A stretch of 64,000 nucleotides of DNA from Yamagishiella unicocca (GCA_003116995.1 BDSL01000038.1:124001-188000), one strand, 5' to 3'. Positions 37,001-52,000 are shown, counted from the stretch's first letter. Notes: a model not told the origin generated them from the sequence alone. Translations and numbers: made by a program.

Positions 37001-40000
37001 GGTTATGACGCGGGATGATGTCTTGCTATCTCCGCATTAATGTGACGGTGGTCAGCTATCAAACCAATGATGGAACTTATATTAAGTACAAACGTTAATC
37101 TGTATGTATCTGTGTCTAATGCATGTATGCATGATATTAACCAAGACCTGCTTGCCTTGCTCTGTCATCCTATCCATCTTCACAATGTATGCTTATTTGA
37201 TACTAACCAAGACCTGCTTGCCTTGCTCTGCCATCCTATCCATCTTCACATGGCTCAGTGATGTCCCTACACCTACACTAGATTATGATGCACCTCCATC
37301 GGTTCAGGACAATAATGACAATTTTGATCAGCCTACACCTCCTTTTCCAAATGATGACAACTACTCCCAGCAGCCCGAGCCTCCTACACCCATTTCAGAC
37401 AATGATGACAACTTAAATCAGCCTACACCTCCTTCTGCGCCATACAATGGCAATTCCCCGGAGCCACCTCCTTCACCCAATCCGGACATTGATGAAAACT
37501 TTCACCAGCCTACACCTCCTTCAATTCCAAATGATGATGACTCCCAGCAGCCCGAGCCTCCTACACCCATTTCGGACAATGACGACAACTTAAGTCAGCC
37601 TACACCTCCTTCAGCAGTTCCAGACGATGGCAATGAAGAATTCCTGCAGCCCGAGCCTCCCGCACCAATTTCGAACGATGATGACAGTCTTCCTGCGCCT
37701 CCTTCAGCTCTAATAACTGATGTTCCCCAGCCTCCTTCAACGGTTTCGGATCAAGGTAACTTTGATCAGCCTGTACCTCCAGTTCCGACCTATGGTGACT
37801 CCCAGCAGCCCGAGCCTCCTTCATCCATTCCGGACAATTACGAAGTTGATCAGCCTGTACCTCCAGTTCCGACCTATGGTGACTCCCAGCAGCCCGAGCC
37901 TCCTTCATCCATTCCGGACAATTACGAATTGGATCCGCCTACACCTTCAGTTCCGACCTATGGTGACTCCCAGCAGCCCGAGCCTCCTCCATCTATTCCC
38001 GACAATTACGAATTGGATCCGCCTACACCTTCAGTTCCGACCTATGGTGACTCACAGCAGCCCGAGCCTCCTTCATCCATTCCGGACAATTACGAATTGG
38101 ATCCGCCTGCACCTTCAGTTCCGACCTATGGTGACTCCCAGCAGCCCGAGCCTCCTTCATCCATTCCGGACAATTACGAATTGGATCCGCCTACACCTTC
38201 AGTTCCGACCTATGGTGACTCCCAGCAGCCCGAGCCTCCTTCATCCATTCCTGACAATTACGAATTGGATCCGCCTACACCTTCAGTTCCGACCTATGGT
38301 GACTCCCAGCAGCCCGAGCCTCCTCCATCTATTCCCGACAATTACGAATTGGATCCGCCTACACCTTCAGTTCCGACCTATGGTGACTCACAGCAGCCCG
38401 AGCCTCCTTCATCCATTCCGGACAATTACGAATTGGATCCGCCTACACCTTCAGTTCCGACCTATGGTGACTCCCAGCAGCCCGAGCCTCCTTCATCCAT
38501 TCCGGACAATTACGAATTGGATCCGCCTACACCTTCAGTTCCGACCTATGGTGACTCCCAGCAGCCTGAGCCTCCTTCATCCATTCCGGACAATTACGAA
38601 ATTGATCCGCCTACACCTTCAGTTCCGACCTATGGTGACTTCCAGCAGCCCGAGCCTCCTTCATACATTCCGGACAATTACGAATTGGATCCGCCTACAC
38701 CTTCAGTTCCGACCTATGGTGACTCACAGCAGCCCGAGCCTCCTTCATACATTCCGGACAATTACGAATTGGATCCGCCTACACCTTCAGTTCCGACCTA
38801 TGGTGACTTCCAGCAGCCCGAGCCTCCTTCATACATTCCGGACAATTACGAATTGGATCCGCCTACACCTTCAGTTCCGACCTATGGTGACTCCTGGCAG
38901 CCCGGGCCTCCTTCATCCATTCCGGACAATTACGATTTTGATCAGCAGCCTACACCATCTTCACTCCCGAATGATGAAAATTCCCGGCAGCCCGAGCCTC
39001 CTTCATCCGATTCAGACCGTGACGACGATAACTTTGGTCAGCCAACACCTTTTCCAGCTCCGGATGATGGGTCCCAGCAGCCTACACCGTCTTCACTCCC
39101 GCCGAATGAGGAAAATTCCCAGCAGCCCGAGCCTCCTTCATCCGATTCAGACAATGACGACGACGACTTTGGTCCCCCAACACCTTCAGTTCCGGATGAT
39201 GGGTCCCAGCAGCCTACACCGTCTTCACTCCCGCCGAACGACGAAAATTCCCAGCAGCCCGAGCCTCCTTCATCCGATTTAGACCATGACAACTACGACT
39301 TTGGTCCCCCAACACCTTCTTCAGTTCCGGATGATGGGTCCCAGCAGCCTACACCGTCTTCACTCCCGCCGAACGACGAAAATTCCCAGCAGCCCGAGCC
39401 TCCTTCATCCGATTCAGACCATGATGACGACGACTTTGGTCCCCCAACACCTTCAGTTCTGGATGATGGGTCCCAGCAGCCTACACCGTCTTCACTCCCG
39501 CCGAACGACGAAAATTCCCAGCAGCCCGAGCCTCCTTCATCCAATTCAGACCATGACAACTACGACTTTGGTCCCCCAACACCTTCTTCAGTTCCGGATG
39601 ATGGGTCCCAGCAGCCCACACCGTCTTCACTCCCGCCGAACGACGAAAATTCCCAGCAGCCCGAGCCTCCTTTATCCGATTCAGACCATGATGACGACGA
39701 CTTTGGTCCGTCACCTTCTTCAGTTCCGGATGATGGGTTCCAGCAGCCTGCACCGTCTTCACTCCCGCCGAATGACGAAAATTCCCAGCAGCCCGAGCCT
39801 CCTTCATCCGATTTAGACCATGACAACTACGACTTTGATCATCCTACGCCTCCTTCATCAGTTCCAAACAATGACGACTCCCAGCAGACTGAGCCGCCTT
39901 CATCCATTTCGGGTAATGACGACTTTGATCGTCCTACGCCCCCTTCATCGGTTCCAAACAATGACGACACCCAGCAGCCTGAGCCTCCTTCATCCAATTC

Positions 40001-43000
40001 AGACAATTACGACTTTGAGCAACAGCCTACACCGCCTTCGTTCCCGAATGATGAAAATTTCCGGCAGCCGAAGCCTCCTTCTTCCGATTCAGACCGTGAC
40101 GATGATGACTTTGGCCAGCCAACACCATTTCCAGCTCCGGATAATGGTTCCCAGCAGCCCGAGCCTTCTTTATCCACTTCGGATGACTTATACAAGCAGC
40201 CTACGCCTCCTTCAGTTCTAAACAATGACGACTCCCTGCAGCCCGAGCCTCCTTCATCCAAGTCGGACAATGAGGGCATTGATCATTCTACGCCCCCTTC
40301 ATCAGTTCCAAACAATGACGACCCCCAGCAGCCTGAGCCTCCTTCATCCAAGTTGGACAATGACGACGTTGATCATTCTACGCCCCCTTCATCAGTTCCA
40401 AACAATGACGACCCCCAGCAGCCTGAGCCTCCTTCATCCATTTCGGGTAATGACGACTTTGATCATTCTACGCCTCCTTCCGCCGTTTGGAACGATGACG
40501 ACTCCCAGCAGCCCCCGTTTACACCCATTTCGAGCAATGACGCGTTGGGGAACCCTCCACTGGACAGAAACGAGTTCCAGCAGCAGCCTCCCATGCAAGT
40601 AAGTCAGCGACGTCGACGCACTAGTCACATAAATAATAAGGCAGATATATCCTTGGCAGACAATCAGGTAGGCCTTATTGGTGGATACTTTACAATGAGC
40701 TTCATTGTATTCGTATATTTTTACTTAGCAGGGGACCGGCTTGCGCCGGGGACATCGATGTTTTGCACAATCTTTCTAATATTTCCCTTCGTTCTTAATA
40801 TACCTATTGCTCATCCTCATTTTGAGCTATACACTATCCTTATCCTACCGCGGTCGGTTATGTTAAAGCGTCCTTCCCCCCGGCCATGCATACATATGTA
40901 CACCAGCCAGCAGCGGGCGGCTATATATCTTCATTCGCTGCTGTCGCAAACATACCCTAATTGCTCTATTGGGCGCCACCAGCAGTTTGCCATCTATCTC
41001 GTGCCCGCCGTGTATGCATGCATATGAACTTATCATACATTATCTATCATGCCCACGTGAATTCATCAGCAGGACATGGAGTATTCGCTGCCCAGGAATA
41101 AGCGCCGACGGCTAATAGGTCCAGCATCGCTGCCTGCGAGCAAGCGACAACGGTTATTAGCTGCAGCACGTCCTCAATACCATAGCCGTATCATCGTTGA
41201 GACAGCAAAAGGTAGGAATAAGTACGATGCCGAAACTGCTGGCGACAGCACAGACCGAGCCAACGAAGGCTCCAGTCGTTCAGCAACCACTCTACGCCCA
41301 AGCAGCAGCGGTGTGCAGAAACTGTCCAGCAGTACGAAGCATGTTATTACTACATCTTATCAGCAACCAGCAAGCAGAGATGACGCGGATGGTGGACCTT
41401 CAATCATTTATGGAACAGCTTATGTTATATTATGGCAGGGCAGTGGTGATTATAACAATGCCTCCGTCGTCAATGGCAGTGCGAAATATGTGAAAAAAGA
41501 GGGTAAGCTTGCGTGTCGCTAGATAGTGTATGTATGGCGATCGACTCCCTCGTTCACCTCCAAACGATGACGATAGTTTCCAGGGTTCCACCTGCTGGCC
41601 GGTAGGGACAAGGATGCGTGCGAAGGGAGCGGTCCCCATGATATTGTTAAGATCAGCAAAGCGCCCGACCCCTGGATGCCGTGGGGTCGTTTTGTTGCTA
41701 ACCTAAGTCCAGAGGTATTTGAGCGTCGTTGGCCACTTTCAACAGGTCTTACTGCTGGCCAAACTTTTAGCTGGCTCATCAGCGTGCGGTGTATGTGCAG
41801 CTAGCACGCATTATCAATAACAATTCGTTGGCTCCCTGGTTGTTGGCCGCCGTGGATTCGCGTATTATCTCTTACCCCGCCCCTGCCCGGGAGACGTCCC
41901 TACTTATCTACCGACTTATCATAGATGCTGAGTCGTAAAACGAGCTCCACTAACGGCTGCGCCGCTGACCTATCTATCTAGTACGTAGATAGGCAGGACA
42001 CTCACGTAGCAAGCAAGCCGCTTTGGACGGAAGCGCGGCGGGGACTACGCACGGCGAGGCGAGGAACTACGTAGGCGTGGTTCCCGCTAAGTAGCACCAA
42101 TAGGAACTCGGTAGCCCCAATAAGAACTCGGTAGCACCAACAGATTTGGTCAGGAAGGCCCTGCGCCCCGATTGACCTGGATTGCGAGATCCAAATGTGT
42201 CCCCATAGCTGTTGCTTGATTGATGATGAGCTGAGAAGGAACCCAGATCGATCATGACGCAATAAATCGTCTCAGCAACTAACAGAGGCGCGATGCTTAA
42301 GGCAATACGTAGCATATGTACGAGCAGAAAGATATATGCTCTGCTGGCTCCGAAACTAACCAGTGCTGGTAATAAAACGTCCGTGCCGGCACTCGCTAGG
42401 CGGGCGGGCGGGCACGACATATATACCTACCTACCTGTACATAGCTGGAAGTTCCACCACTTACTTGCTGCTCCATGAGACGGTTTTTGGTACGTATGTG
42501 CGTCACGAACTCTAGCTGACACATACATACGTGCATACATGCACATCTTTTGGCACTACTGTATCCAAACGTATTTTCAATGTGTATAGGCGCTTCGAGC
42601 AACAACAGCGACAGCAATTCGTTCGAGGCGGCGGTTTCCGGTGGTCCTGCTTTCTACTCTGATAAGCTATTCAACGTCAATGGATCGAGCTTCCACTCTC
42701 CTGGTAGGTAGGGGCGGCGGAAGTATGTATAGAGGGCAATCGAGGATGAACCGACCACGGGTGCCATGCGTTCGTGCGTGTGCATGCATGCTCGAGCAAG
42801 GCATTTATATCATCACACAGGCAGCATGTAGGGTTGTATATTAACGAAGGTCAAGTAAGGGGCTCGTTGGTACGAAGTAAGGTGCCTCGCTCCTATAGCT
42901 ATCTACTTGCTTGCTCATGGGGCATTGCCTGTATATTGAAAACTCCGTATGAATGCAGCAGCAAGCTCCGGGCATATACATTTCCTCCGGGCATGTACAT

Positions 43001-46000
43001 TATTCATGCATGTATACGTAGAACGTCTGTAATTTTTCTGACCGACTATAGCGTCCAACATCGGCTAATAGACGGCCGGGGACAATATCCGATCTATAGT
43101 GGATCTGGACTATAGTCACCAGCTAAAGTTGATCTGGACTATAGTCATGGACTATATCAACCGACTATAGCCAGTACCAATGTGAGTGCGGTGGCAGCAT
43201 GCGCAGCTGCAGGGCGTGCGCCTGGGTGTTGAGCGGTCATAGCCTGGCAACGGAATGAATGGAATGGTTGATGTCTGTTTCTGACATGAGCACCCCGATC
43301 GCAAACAGTGTGTCATTGATGTTGCACGTTATGTATGCGCTTGTACCAAAACTCGAAAGGCCTGTCCTTCTGCTATATTAATAAAATAAATAATGGGATG
43401 CCGTACACAGCCGCGGCACCATACGGCACCCCCCCTCTCTCGCGCATACTTCACCATTGCCAGCTGTCACATAACCTCCTCCATAATAAGCTGTTGTCGC
43501 CTTCAGCACTAACCGTATGCAATATACATATACGAAGTAAGAGGATCCCCCCCTGCTGCGTATGTATACATCATCACGTGTTTTGGTTCTTGCGGATTTC
43601 TCCACTGATGTACGTACGTAGGAGAACGAGCGGCCGCGTCCCTTGCTAACTTACCATACGTCCAAGCCACCAATGCTGACGGAATCCTCTTCGGCGGACT
43701 TACTCGCATTAACAAGGGCGACGCATCGTCGTCGGGTGAGATACACGTTGCCGAGCACCCATGGACACGCTACATATGTAATGTTATCCTTTCAGGATAT
43801 ATACACACATATATATATTGCAGCAGTACCGACGGAACGTGTGCATTTTCTTTTAGTGCTATATGACTATTATACCATATGTGGGCGCGGTGTTCGTGAG
43901 TGCTTGCAAGTTACACAAATGCAGACCTGCTGCATACCGCCGCAACCCATCAGCGAGTATTCACGCATCGAGGTATGATAGTATTGTATTAGACAACGTA
44001 GATGGTATTTTTTTCCCGGGTAGCTACGTAGGACGTACCATACTTCACTGCAACCTTCTTTACCAGTTCGCACCTTAACCTTACATACTGACGTGATTTC
44101 GTTATTATATGTTGTCCAATCACCAGGTGGTGTTCCAGTCGTCACCAATGACGTGCACTACCTGCAGTACATTCCCGCCCAGCCGGCTGGCGCTGGCACC
44201 AGCGGCGGCTTGCCGGCCCCACGCTTTCCGTCCTGCCCCTTTAACGACAGCGAGGATCGTCCGTTGTGCAAGTCAGTCGCGCTGTTTCCGCAGGAAGGGA
44301 CAGATACTGCTGCTCCTGAAGCGTCGCCTGTTGAGACCGAGGATAACGGTCAGGAGTACAACCAAGATTGTCCCGACGCACTCCGAAACCTTCCAGATGG
44401 CGGAATGGGCACCTACCAACTCCGGGTATGCACGCACGCACGTCAGTGATAGATAATGAGCGGCCAGAATCACCGCGAACACGCTGATAGTTTCGCTAGT
44501 GGTCCTAGGCAGGATACCTTCGGGGCTTGGCACATACGTATACACGTATGTACCTATCTGCCGCCTTTGAAATAAGAGCACGTAGGACGCATCTGCAACC
44601 CCTTCGAATGCATGCGGGCATGGCTGCTGGCTGCAGGTAGGTGCGTGTACATACCTACGTACGTAGTTGTGTAGCCATGGCAATTTAGAGCTTGATTGCC
44701 TTCAGCTCACAATCGCAAGTAAGGCGAGGCTACGTAGATACGCCTCACGTACCGCCACTATCAAAAGCGTCGGTAGAGCGTGCAGACTGATGACGGACGC
44801 CACAAGCAAGCACACATTTGTTCGTTCATGCATTAAGTAAATAACAGAGCGTGCGAGCCAGGCGCATGCATACATACCATAGCATGTATTGCGTGGTCGA
44901 GGTATGTGTCACTCTTCGACGTACGTCTATCCCATACATTATTCACGTTTGTTAACTTAATCGCTGCGTGCGTACGAACGAGCAGGTTTACATCGGAAAA
45001 AATCAGCAGAAGCTTATGCAAATATCCTTTCATGGCTTATTCACGTCGACTACCTACAGCAGTCCGCCGTTCATCACAGGTGAGCGAGCAAACTCGGAGG
45101 CTAATAAAAAACGCCATTGGTCGGATTCCTGTCATCAGCAGATGTGTCAGCTATTATACGTGTGCCTGCGTGGGCGCTTTCTTTTTTGATGCGTGTGCGT
45201 GTCTTGCGCACCAGCCCATCAATCTATATTTGCGCCGACACCAACGAACCCATCAATCTATATACGCACGGCAATGTTATGCAATCGTTTGTGTTGAGTG
45301 ATAGCTCCAGCCACGCCTGCAAATGTGCGGACCGTATAGATTCACTGAACACGTATAATATCCGGTCGCAGTTAGTCTGGTGTATGTCAAAACGGCTCGT
45401 ATAAACATGGACGTGTCGGATGTACATGTGTATACATGTATGGGTAGATAAATTGGCATTGTCGGGCGAGCCAGGAGCGAGCGAGCGACGGAACTGCTGC
45501 CCATGTCCGTCGCTCGTGCGCCAGCTGCACCATCACGATGTCCATCGTGCGCCAGCTTCGCAACTTGTGGCGTGTAGTACTCCATCTGCTCCACTTTAAC
45601 TCTATATATAACTAACGTGCCCTCGCAGGAAAGGACGACCTCGCGAGTGGCCCTTACAAAAACACATGGGCATGGCCACCAGCAACAGAAGTCACCGCCT
45701 CTCAACCATCAAAGTACTGGTTTAGGTTGCCTAATGACCTGTACGAAGTTGTATTGCACAGTTCCGGCAGTGGCTGGTCGACAATGGAGAGCAAAACATC
45801 ACAGGCAAGATGCCTTGGCCCCTACCTCCTATTATTGCTTACTGCTTATTACGTGTTACATATTACGTATATTTGCTTACGTATTTGCTTATTACGTACA
45901 TTGATATGTCCAGCGGGATAGATAGAGTATTCCGTAGGAACGAAGCTATACATCCTTCGTTCCTTGCGCAGTGTGACTCGTACCTGTGTCATGCATGCGT

Positions 46001-49000
46001 GCAGCGTGTTCATACAGATCAATCGTGTTTGATGAAACCTGTACATACATTCATTGTCCAAGCATTGATTTTTTCAAGGTTCTGCCATGCCTGGCCGTCA
46101 TGGGCCCTCCATTTGGGGGATAGGCAAATTGGTCGTAACTTATAATATTACGCACTATGTATGTATACATAACCTTAGTTCCATCACACACTTGTGTACT
46201 GGTGCAGAACGGGTGCAAAGCAACACAACCACGTCGCTGCCCCCGCATTGAGCTGTTCAACTTAGACGCTGACAAGTATATTGACGGCATGGGAGGTTCG
46301 GGCAACGGTGGAAACCCAACATACAAGACGTGGATTGAACATTCTGGCACAAAGACAGCCTACACCCGTACATTCCGGCTATCGATATGTGGAGACAGTG
46401 CTCGCTTAGCGGCACAGCAAAGAGCGAGAGAGTTTCCGCCAGAAAATCCGTTCCCATTCACGGTACAAGGCATGCCCAACATGTTACGGAGTCATGAGCT
46501 ACAGTTAGCTCCGGGTCACGACACGCAAGAGTCGGCGCTACCCAAGGGCCGCATGTGGTGAGCTCGATCCATTGCTTGCTAGATACACACGCTGGTTAAC
46601 CTAGGTAGAGCAACTAGTCGCGCACGTAACCGTACGTGTCTGTCCATGCTTAATTAATGTTAAGTAAGGATAAGACGAAAAGTATGTATGCATACTTTTG
46701 CTTCATGTACAGTATGTATGTATGACACCTTATCCTATCTGTATGTGGTTTGCCACGTACATATGTATGTAGCCTTTGCCTCACCAGCCTACGTACCCAA
46801 ATATCTTGCTGTATAATGACAAAGGTTGCCTCGCTGCTGCTGACGCTCCATTAAATAAAATCAACCTACTCCATCCAAGTTGACCGTCTTCCTCATTATG
46901 ATGGGAATGCACCGTATGTATGGGAATTGTGTGTGTTGGACGGATTCACAATTGATGAGGATTCACATCGATCGAAGCACGCACTACTGAGCTGCTTGGT
47001 TAGTTCGATATAGAGCCTGTTGCATGCTGAGTCATGCACGTACTTACTCATCCTTTTGTTCAGTCATTCTTACTAAAGTCAACTCACTCAACTATGTACA
47101 TTCTATTGTGCGTGTCTGCTGCTAGGCATGCGAGCTGCTTCGTTGAATCGAAGAGCTTGTCCAGGTCTTTGGGCTTTGGAGTGCTTGGGCTCCTGGTGAT
47201 ACATGGAGGCGTGACGGTGAGGTATCAATAGTTGCTAGTGCGTGTGTATATATGTGGATGCATGCGCATTGCGCTTGGAGTATAAAATGACGTGTTGCCC
47301 GCAAAGTTACGTAGGTCAGCCACTTGTGCGCCTCGAAACCTCTATTTTGTCCCATTGTCCATTATCCTTTTGTATGTTCATGACAGAATCACGAGCTGCA
47401 AATCCTGGATACGGAGACAGAACTGCTGGGGGACCTCTGGGCCTTTGACCTCGAGTTTCGTAGGTGTGCCAAAATATATGGCACCATACATGCGTGTATG
47501 TCCAGTGTGTACTTCAGGGAACATCCCTAGACTTTAAACTGCATGCAGTGTGTGTGTACAGATATGCCATTATCTTAATGACTGTGCTTTTTACATGTGT
47601 ACGTTTCTCAACTGAGTGGTGATGCCTGATAGGTAATCTGATAGGTAATCAGTTTCAAGTATATACAAGCAATGATGTTGCTATTTAGCTTCGATAACCA
47701 GATAACCAGATAACCAGCGTAGATAACTAATAGTAGTAATTTGTCATCAATGCTCGAAGATCAACTGTGATTAAGTAGGTGCGTGCCATGATTTCCATAA
47801 CACCTAAAATATCCAGTTGTTAATGTGTACTAAATTAATAACTGAAAACCAGCCCCTTAGCATAGGCTGGTTTCCATTTATTTATCTAGTAGAAAATGTC
47901 ATAATTGTAAGTACTAACCTTGGTTCAGTATTATTATTTAAAATTGTAAGCTGCGGTTAATACACCTACCTCCTGCCATCCATCCACGGTTTGGCCTTCA
48001 TGCTTACAAAATTTTGATTGGAGGCATTAGTGACAATGTATGGTCCAAGGACAGTCCGGAGTAGTCCACACACTTGCGTGAAATCAAGTCGTACAACAAC
48101 TACCTGCCAGCAGTACTAAAGTACCGATTACAGGATGTGAAAAACTATGGCTAGTAATACAATAATCCTATGCCATAAAGTTTGCAAATATTATACGTGC
48201 ATCACACAGCTAAATTTATCACGCACTTGAATAACCAATATTTTTGTTTGTAATAGTCCATTGCATACTAATCATAATCTGATCGGAATAAAGGCTGCTA
48301 GCTGGCTAAACTAGTAGGCATTAGAAATCTGCTGTAGTATCTATCTGGCTGGTTCTTAGTTGGTCAAGTAATGTCCTATGTGATCCATGATGTGATGGGT
48401 TAAGGATTGAATATATTATACATGTCACCACGCACTATATATTGTGTCTTGCACATACATCCAACTACTGACAAGTATAACGCAACTACTTCTTGCATAA
48501 AATTCCTTACCATTTGTGGCTTTGTGCATGTAGGTGGACACAGATGACTGGTGGTGGTGACAGCCCAGGAAAGCGACTGAAACACAACATCAAAGCGGAT
48601 GGCAGCGTCGTCTTTCTGACAGGTGGATATACATACGAAGAGTCAAGTTATGTATCGGACACAAGCGTGTACTACATCGACTTTGAGCTGGGCACAGAAG
48701 CTGTGTGGACGCAGATCGATGGTGACAGCACTCTATTGGATACAAAGCGTGCACCAACCGCCATTGTGCATGGAATGGGCATCAGCAAAAGACGCTCCCA
48801 ATTGGTGATGATGAACAACAAGGTACGCTGATAACGAAGTGCCAGTGGCGACTTGTGGGATGGCTTGATGGAGGGATCGTGCTTGTCCCCTTCCTTACCT
48901 TGGTGGTCACTTCCAATACTTCTCCACCTAGATAGTCAGATGGCATCAGTCCTACTCCTTTCACTGGCACTGAAGCCATACACGCATTACACTTGCTTGT

Positions 49001-52000
49001 ACATTATAATACATCACATTATGTAAGCTGGCTTTTTTGGCGCAAACTGTCGTTGGCATGTGTATACATATGTTTAAGACTGTACTGATCAAAAAAACAT
49101 GCTTGCGTACGTTCAAACAGCAAAGCAAATAGTGGTCATGATATCTTGAGTCAGCAATCACAGCTGTCTGCAGACTGCCCGTGTGGCGGTGGAAGTTGCG
49201 GCGAACGAACAGCTGCCATGATAGTAGTAGCCCCGCCCAGTAAGGCACGGTACGTAGATAGAGCCCGAGGGCGCATCGCTCGTCTGACACTGAAAGAAAC
49301 GCAGGACACACATACGAGCAGTCCACGCACCGAGATATGGCAAACCACCAGAAACCCCCCTGACCAAGGGCCCAATTGTTAAGTAGCTAGCCAAGCCAGT
49401 ACTTCCGATTTACATAGCAAACAAATTGAAGACACCTACAGCAGACAGAAACATATCATGATGCCAACTTGATGCCAGAAAGCAAACGAGCTTTTCACGG
49501 GGTTTAGCTTATACAAAACCCAACATAACAACTAACTGTTTATTGGGTTTAGCTTATATAAAACCCAACATACGTAACAAGTAACGTCCGTCTGTGTTTA
49601 AACACAAATTTGTTCCGCATGCCATGAAATGGTGGAGCGAGGAGGCTTATATCTGCGAAAGGCAGTTGTTTAGCTGTAAATATATTAGTGGTGTTTCTAT
49701 GACTTTTGGTTTCGGGCAATCCTACTTCGTACAAATTGTGGCGTAGGAACCGTACAAGGCACTGTTTCTATGGGAGCGCGGAACCAGCCTGAAACCAAAG
49801 GATTCTTCGCGTTGTTGTTAAACCCGTTACCACTATTATAAAAAGGATTTGTAACAGAATCTTCCGACTGTGCCGCGGCGAGTATTGGTACTCTTTGCAA
49901 GAATGCCGCCGACTAACCAGGAGGCAATGGCCATGCTTTTGGCATTGCATCAATATACACTTCAGATGCTCTCGGTATTACTCTTCTGTATGGGCGGCTT
50001 CTCCTTAGTTACGCAGGCCGCCGCCGTAATAATGGTGCGCACAGTGTTATCGGACGACGAGGATGAGGAGGAATGGCAGGTCAAGGGGCGTATTCCACTT
50101 CCCCCCCGCCGATACTATCCTAAGAACCGAGCCAAGCATATTCGGACAGAGCCCACAACAACATGCCTGGACACTTGGGATGACGTCCATGGTGTCCGAT
50201 GACTCGCTAAGGCATCGCCAACTTAACAACTGTTTTTAATTACACAGTATAAACCATTGCCAAGGATAACTTCAGACAACTGTGGCTAGAATGCGTTAAC
50301 TTCGTTTTCCACGCTACGCCAAATGGCCAATGGAAAAGCCCGCGTTCGTCGATCACAGGGAAGGTCCAGGGGTTCGAAGACACGCACTAATTGTGATGCT
50401 CCACTAGCTCCACCAGCTCCACATTACAAATTCCTACGCGTTCCTACTTTCCTACCCGGCCACCCTGGCCGTCGGAATGTAGGAACTTTTCCCACGCGAC
50501 GGTGGGACGAGCATCTCCATAGAAACGCGTAGAATGTGGTTTCGGCCGTAGGAAAGCCCATAGAAACACCCCTATTGCCCGGTGTTTTGATTTTTGGTTC
50601 CAATTTGCTTGGCGCATACGGAAGTTTCAAATCGTGTTGGTGCGTGGTTACATTTGACCAGTATTCTGGTGAACTGGATGGCGATTTACCCACCACTTGC
50701 TCCTGCTGGCGCCGCAGGGCCTCGTGTTTGTTCCATTGCCCATCAGCACCAAGCTACCTGCTGCGAGCAGTACTACCGACAGAGGATCGGCGCAATCTGC
50801 AAGCGCGATCATAAACGTTATGCTAAGCAACATGTACGACGATGACCTTTTGATGCTGCCTGAGGTGCGTGAGCATACACTACTCATCTATGCGTTGTTA
50901 GAAGCCCCCGTATAGCCGGTATGTATAGCCCGCGTGTATAGTAGTAATTTGTTACAGCAGTGGGCCTGCGCTTACTTACTTGCACTTGTTTGCTTAAGTG
51001 GTTTCTTAAGAGCACAAGCATCATGATGGCTTTGAAAAATGACATGGCTTACGTCTGCAAAGTGGACTTTGCAGACATGCAAGCATGGCATCGTGCATTA
51101 CATATGAGTTGTGTTGTCGGTGAATCGCAGCATGCATAGATAGCTGTTCTATTGTAGTTGGTTGGCAGCTCGCTCGTGCTTTGATGCCCCACGCACGGTG
51201 GATGCGCTTACTGTTAATAATAATAATAGTGTCGCTGGGCGCAGCCCTAGCGTGTGTTAAGGGGGTGGGGAACTGAGGGGGTCTCCCCCCTTGCGCTTAC
51301 TGTTACTCACAGGACATGGACGTGTTGGTTACAGAAGACATTGTTGTGGGCTCTGCGATCGTCTTCCACGGCAAAGCAACGCTTCGCGTCAGCGGAGACG
51401 TGGCGAAATTGTCGTCATCCACATCCGTAGGATTATTAGGAAGGCGTGCGACGCTCCAGGGCAATGGAGGTACAGAAGACGAAGCTCTTCCTGCCGCGGA
51501 TGGCTGCAGCGTCGGGGTGGCTGCTGATGATGACCTGGTGGACCCCGGCCTCCGGCCTGTTTCGAAGGCCAGGGTGCTGCTGCTGCAACAGGAAGTGATG
51601 AGTGCTGCTTTGCAGGTACGTACGCAGGTAGTTAGCAGCTAGCGTCGTATGACCGAGCGATCGCTCAAATTACAGAATAGTGACCAGGATTCACGTACGC
51701 TAGGCATGCATCACATATTCATAGCTGCGGCCACGCCCGTAGGCAGTACATGTCCATCCTCAGTAAACAAGTATCCATTCTCAGCTGGTTGCTTAAGACG
51801 CTATACTATGTGGTACAAAGGCAAAGCATGCATCGGGACGTCCGAAACGCCAAAGCGAGTAATATATGCCTCCTATATGAGCGAGTATATGCAACTTACG
51901 TATGCAAGAATGCAAGAGGTGGTACCTCGCCTCGCCCCTGACTGTACAAGAACATAATTATCTGATGACATCCTGTCCTATGCCACCTCCTTGCTTGTTT

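Noticed and set aside
37720..39282. Long open frames in other frames and on the minus strand across the hinge exon
   Set aside because: They result from repeats whose length is a multiple of three. Only the frame that joins both neighbouring exons in phase and keeps the Pro-rich pattern is accepted.
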